Part shown: positions 61,526-64,000 of the stretch, piece by piece | Numbering within the stretch: position 1 is the first letter of the stretch | Layout of the letters: each line of letters begins with the position of its first letter | Source of the DNA: Oceanisphaera marina | Lineage (GTDB): Bacteria > Pseudomonadota > Gammaproteobacteria > Enterobacterales > Aeromonadaceae | Direction of reading: 5' to 3' | Assembly: GCF_014643915.1 (NCBI RefSeq) | Contig: NZ_BMKE01000019.1 | Span: 1 to 64,000, forward strand | Length of the DNA: 64,000 bases | Notes under the pieces: generated by a model | What the model saw: the letters and a program-made list of their open reading frames with translations, nothing else | The model's database searches: none | What the model was told of the DNA's origin: nothing | Position numbers and translations under genes: made by a program

Positions 61526-62402
61526 TATTTATCCGGAAGTACAGGTGCGCTCGCCTCGCGAGCTCACCTGGGGCGTATTTCGTCGCAATACCCTGGCCAT
61601 GATTGGCCTGTGGGGGCTGGGACTGTTATCAATACTGACCCTGCTGGCACCCTGGATTGCCCCCTATGCGCCCTATGAGCAATTTACCCAGGTATTGCTG
61701 ATGCCCCCCTCCTGGGCGGATGAAGGCAATGTTGACTTCTTTTTAGGCACCGATGATTTGGGCCGTGATATGTTGTCACGACTGGTATTTGGTGCCCGGC
61801 TTACCTTCGGCAATGGCGTGCTGGCGGTATTGGTCGCGCTGCTGGTCGGCGGGGGCATCGGCATTATCGGCGGCATGAGTAAAGGCTACAAGGCCAGTAT
61901 CCTCAACCATTTTCTGGATACCTTGCTGTCGATTCCTTCGTTGCTGCTGGCCATTATTTTTGTGGCCATACTGGGCCCCGGTCTGTTCAACACCCTGATC
62001 GCCATTACTCTGGCCCTGACGCCGCAGTTTACCCGCGCCATTTATAATGCGGTGTCTGACGAGATGCAAAAAGAATACCTGACCGCCCTGCGTCTGGATG
62101 GCGGCACTCGCTGGCACATGCTGCGCTACGGGGTGTTGCCCAACCTCAGCGATACCATCGTCAGCCAAACTACCCGCGGCTTGTCGGCTGCTATTCTCGA
62201 TATTACCGCGGTAGGCTTTTTGGGGCTGGGAGCCCAACCACCAAAGCCCGAATGGGGCACCATGCTGGCCGATGCCATGGAGCTGGTGTTTATCGCCCCC
62301 TGGACGGTTGCCCTGCCCGGGCTGGCCATACTGTTATCCGTGCTGGTGATCAACATGGTTGGCGAAGGACTGCGCCAGGCAATCAATGAGGTAATGGACT
62401 GA
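61509..62402 (+). CDS. sapC: Peptide ABC transporter permease SapC
   Basis: A 297-residue DppC-type permease. The periplasmic segment [20 protein letters not shown] is the family signature. The EAA loop is [20 protein letters not shown]. The C terminus is [21 protein letters not shown] precedes the ATG. Its last base overlaps the first base of sapD. Confidence 0.93.
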   Translation: MPRGGNIYPEVQVRSPRELTWGVFRRNTLAMIGLWGLGLLSILTLLAPWIAPYAPYEQFTQVLLMPPSWADEGNVDFFLGTDDLGRDMLSRLVFGARLTFGNGVLAVLVALLVGGGIGIIGGMSKGYKASILNHFLDTLLSIPSLLLAIIFVAILGPGLFNTLIAITLALTPQFTRAIYNAVSDEMQKEYLTALRLDGGTRWHMLRYGVLPNLSDTIVSQTTRGLSAAILDITAVGFLGLGAQPPKPEWGTMLADAMELVFIAPWTVALPGLAILLSVLVINMVGEGLRQAINEVMD

Positions 62403-63403
62403 TGCCACTGCTGGATATTCGTAATCTGACCATCGAAATAGAAACCCCGCAAGGTTTGGTCAAGGCGGTAGACAAGTTCAGCCTGACCTTGGCCGACGGT
62501 GAAGTGCGCGGCCTGGTGGGCGAGTCGGGCTCGGGAAAGAGTCTGGTGGCCGAAACCATAGTCGGTATTGCCAAAGACACCTGGCGGGTGACCGCAGATC
62601 GCATGCACTTCGACAATATCGACCTGCTCAGCCTGTCTCATAAAGAGCGGCGGCGCATCATGGGCCGAGACATTGCCATGGTGTTTCAGGAGCCTTCCAG
62701 CTGCCTGGATCCGTCGGAAAAAATCGGCGCCCAGATCAAAGAAGCCATACCGGCGCGCGAGAAAAAAGAGCACTGGTGGAAACACTGGAACTGGCGCCAC
62801 AACCAGGCCTTGTCGCTATTGCACAGAGTGGGTATTCGCAACGCCAAAGCCGTGATGAACAGCTACCCTTTCGAGCTGTCGGAAGGGGTATGCCAAAAGG
62901 TGATGATCGCTATGGCCATTGCCAATCAGCCAAAATTGCTGGTGGCCGATGAACCCACCAATGCCATGGAAGCATCCAACCAGGCGCAGATTTTACGGCT
63001 GCTGGAGCGGGTGAATAAGCTCTCCGGCACCACCATTTTGTTGATCAGCAACGATCTGACTACCTTTGCCCGGCTAACCGACAACATTACCGTCATGTAT
63101 TGTGGTCAGGCAGTGGAATCCGGCACCCGCGAGCAGTTGCTGACAAAGCCGCATCATCCCTATACCGCCGCCTTGTTGCAGATGATGCCGGATCTCGATG
63201 GCAGCCTGCCGCACAAGTCGCGCCTCAACATACTGCCCGGCGCCATACCGCCCTTGCAAAGCCTGCCCATAGGTTGTCGGCTGGGCCCTCGCTGCCCCAA
63301 CGCGCAAAAAAAATGTGTGATCACCCCGCCGCTGGCCAAGTACAAGGGGCAAAGCTATTACTGTCACTTTCCGCTCAATATGCCAAAAGGTAAGTCGAAA
63401 TGA
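62402..63403 (+). CDS. sapD: Peptide ABC transporter ATP-binding protein SapD
   Basis: A 333-residue OppD-type ATPase. Walker A is [17 protein letters not shown] and Walker B is [11 protein letters not shown]. The signature is degenerate ([13 protein letters not shown] in place of LSGGMRQRV), as I recall for SapD of enterics. The C-terminal oligopeptide domain has [14 protein letters not shown], an Fe-S-type cysteine region. The start overlaps sapC and the stop overlaps sapF. Confidence 0.93.
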   Translation: MPLLDIRNLTIEIETPQGLVKAVDKFSLTLADGEVRGLVGESGSGKSLVAETIVGIAKDTWRVTADRMHFDNIDLLSLSHKERRRIMGRDIAMVFQEPSSCLDPSEKIGAQIKEAIPAREKKEHWWKHWNWRHNQALSLLHRVGIRNAKAVMNSYPFELSEGVCQKVMIAMAIANQPKLLVADEPTNAMEASNQAQILRLLERVNKLSGTTILLISNDLTTFARLTDNITVMYCGQAVESGTREQLLTKPHHPYTAALLQMMPDLDGSLPHKSRLNILPGAIPPLQSLPIGCRLGPRCPNAQKKCVITPPLAKYKGQSYYCHFPLNMPKGKSK

Positions 63404-64000
63404 GTCAGGTCCCCTTACTTAAGGTCGATAACCTCAGCAAAGGGTTTGTGACCCACACCGGTTTTTTTCGCAAGACCATCAAAACCGCTTTTCATCCGCT
63501 GTCCTTTACCCTGGAGCGTGGCCAGACGCTGGCCATTATGGGTGACTCGGGCTCGGGGAAAAGCACCCTGGCCAAGGTGCTGGCCGGGGTCATGCCGCCC
63601 ACTCAGGGCAATATTTATATCGACGGCGACAAAATCGAGCCCGGCGACGATAAAAAGCGCTGCCAGCTGCTGCGGATGATTTTTCAGGATCCCAATACCT
63701 CGCTCAATCCGCGCAGCAGTATTGGCAAGATCCTGGAAATGCCGCTGAGCCTGAACACCAGCCTGGATGCCAGCCAGCGTCACGAGCTGGTGCTGGATAC
63801 CCTGCGCATGGTGGGCCTGCTGCCGGACCATTACCATTTTTATCCGCAGATGATCTCGACCGGACAAAAGCAGCGGGTGGCGCTGGCACGAGCCCTGATT
63901 TTATCGCCCAACATCATAGTGGCGGACGAGGCCATCTCGAACCTGGATATTTCGGTGCGCTCGCAAATCATCAACCTGCTGCTCAGCCTGCAAACCCGAC
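63400..64000 (+). CDS. sapF: Peptide ABC transporter ATP-binding protein SapF (partial, cut by the window)
   Basis: Starts at ATG 63400, sharing ATGA with the sapD stop, and stays open to the window edge for 200 codons of an expected 265 or so. Walker A is [17 protein letters not shown], the Q loop [14 protein letters not shown], the signature [16 protein letters not shown] and Walker [13 protein letters not shown]. It is the partner of SapD. The C terminus is outside the window. Confidence 0.93.
   Translation, partial: MSQVPLLKVDNLSKGFVTHTGFFRKTIKTAFHPLSFTLERGQTLAIMGDSGSGKSTLAKVLAGVMPPTQGNIYIDGDKIEPGDDKKRCQLLRMIFQDPNTSLNPRSSIGKILEMPLSLNTSLDASQRHELVLDTLRMVGLLPDHYHFYPQMISTGQKQRVALARALILSPNIIVADEAISNLDISVRSQIINLLLSLQTR

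Noticed and set aside
1-64000. CRISPR arrays, prophage or intact insertion sequences
   Set aside because: No regularly spaced direct repeats, transposase or phage structural genes were seen.

Overview
The window is ordinary, gene-dense, GC-rich chromosome of a gammaproteobacterium. The psp-sap block, ybiI, folD-tRNA and ppiB/cysS point to the Aeromonadales/enteric side. The glycine-betaine, creatine, 3-hydroxybutyrate and TRAP functions fit a marine or halotolerant relative such as the Oceanimonas/Oceanisphaera/Zobellella group. That placement is inference from gene content; no rRNA is present.

Region 1 (about 0.5-23 kb) is a methyl-group catabolism island. A minus-strand operon holds an M19-type dipeptidase homologue, a DUF5943/V4R-like protein, dgcA, dgcB, etfA and etfB, which together demethylate dimethylglycine to sarcosine. 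Next to it are a GbdR-type AraC regulator, a BCCT betaine transporter, and the divergent gbcA/gbcB pair that starts glycine betaine demethylation. Each demethylation releases formaldehyde. The island continues with glutathione-independent formaldehyde dehydrogenase (fdhA) and an NAD-dependent molybdenum formate dehydrogenase (fdsGBA), so the one-carbon waste can be oxidised to CO2 with NADH recovery. A shared short motif (GTCGTTTT plus its flank) lies upstream of several of these transcription units and is a candidate GbdR operator.

Region 2 (23-29.5 kb) has a response regulator, a periplasmic binding protein and a hybrid histidine kinase in a tightly coupled three-gene unit, followed by an NhaC Na+/H+ antiporter and a secreted ankyrin-repeat protein. 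Region 3 (29.6-35.4 kb) is a 3-hydroxybutyrate utilisation set: bdhA, a TRAP transporter (dctM, dctQ, dctP) and a sigma54 activator, with a visible sigma54 promoter and an upstream palindrome. Region 4 (35.5-41.6 kb) holds an AI-2E family permease, ybiI, a DEAD-box helicase, a DsrE-like protein, a LysR regulator and an Aer-like PAS chemoreceptor. Region 5 (41.8-45 kb) carries creatinase, a sodium:solute symporter and a 39-residue membrane protein between them. Creatinase yields sarcosine, the same intermediate as the betaine route.

Region 6 (45-50.6 kb) concerns the envelope: dgkA, the lipid A phosphoethanolamine transferase eptA, its likely two-component system, lpxH and ppiB. Region 7 (50.8-55.7 kb) has cysS, two paralogous small lipoproteins, a voltage-gated K+ channel, folD and tRNA-Arg/tRNA-His. 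Region 8 (55.6-64 kb) is the phage-shock block (yebE-like, pspC, pspB, pspA, divergent pspF) running into sapABCDF; sapF is cut by the window edge. The Psp intergenic region shows a sigma54 promoter, a candidate PspF site and a pspF -10 box.

Intergenic gaps hold intrinsic terminators, dRS3-like ATTCCC...GAATGACG repeats and degenerate low-complexity repeats. I saw no CRISPR array, prophage or intact insertion sequence.
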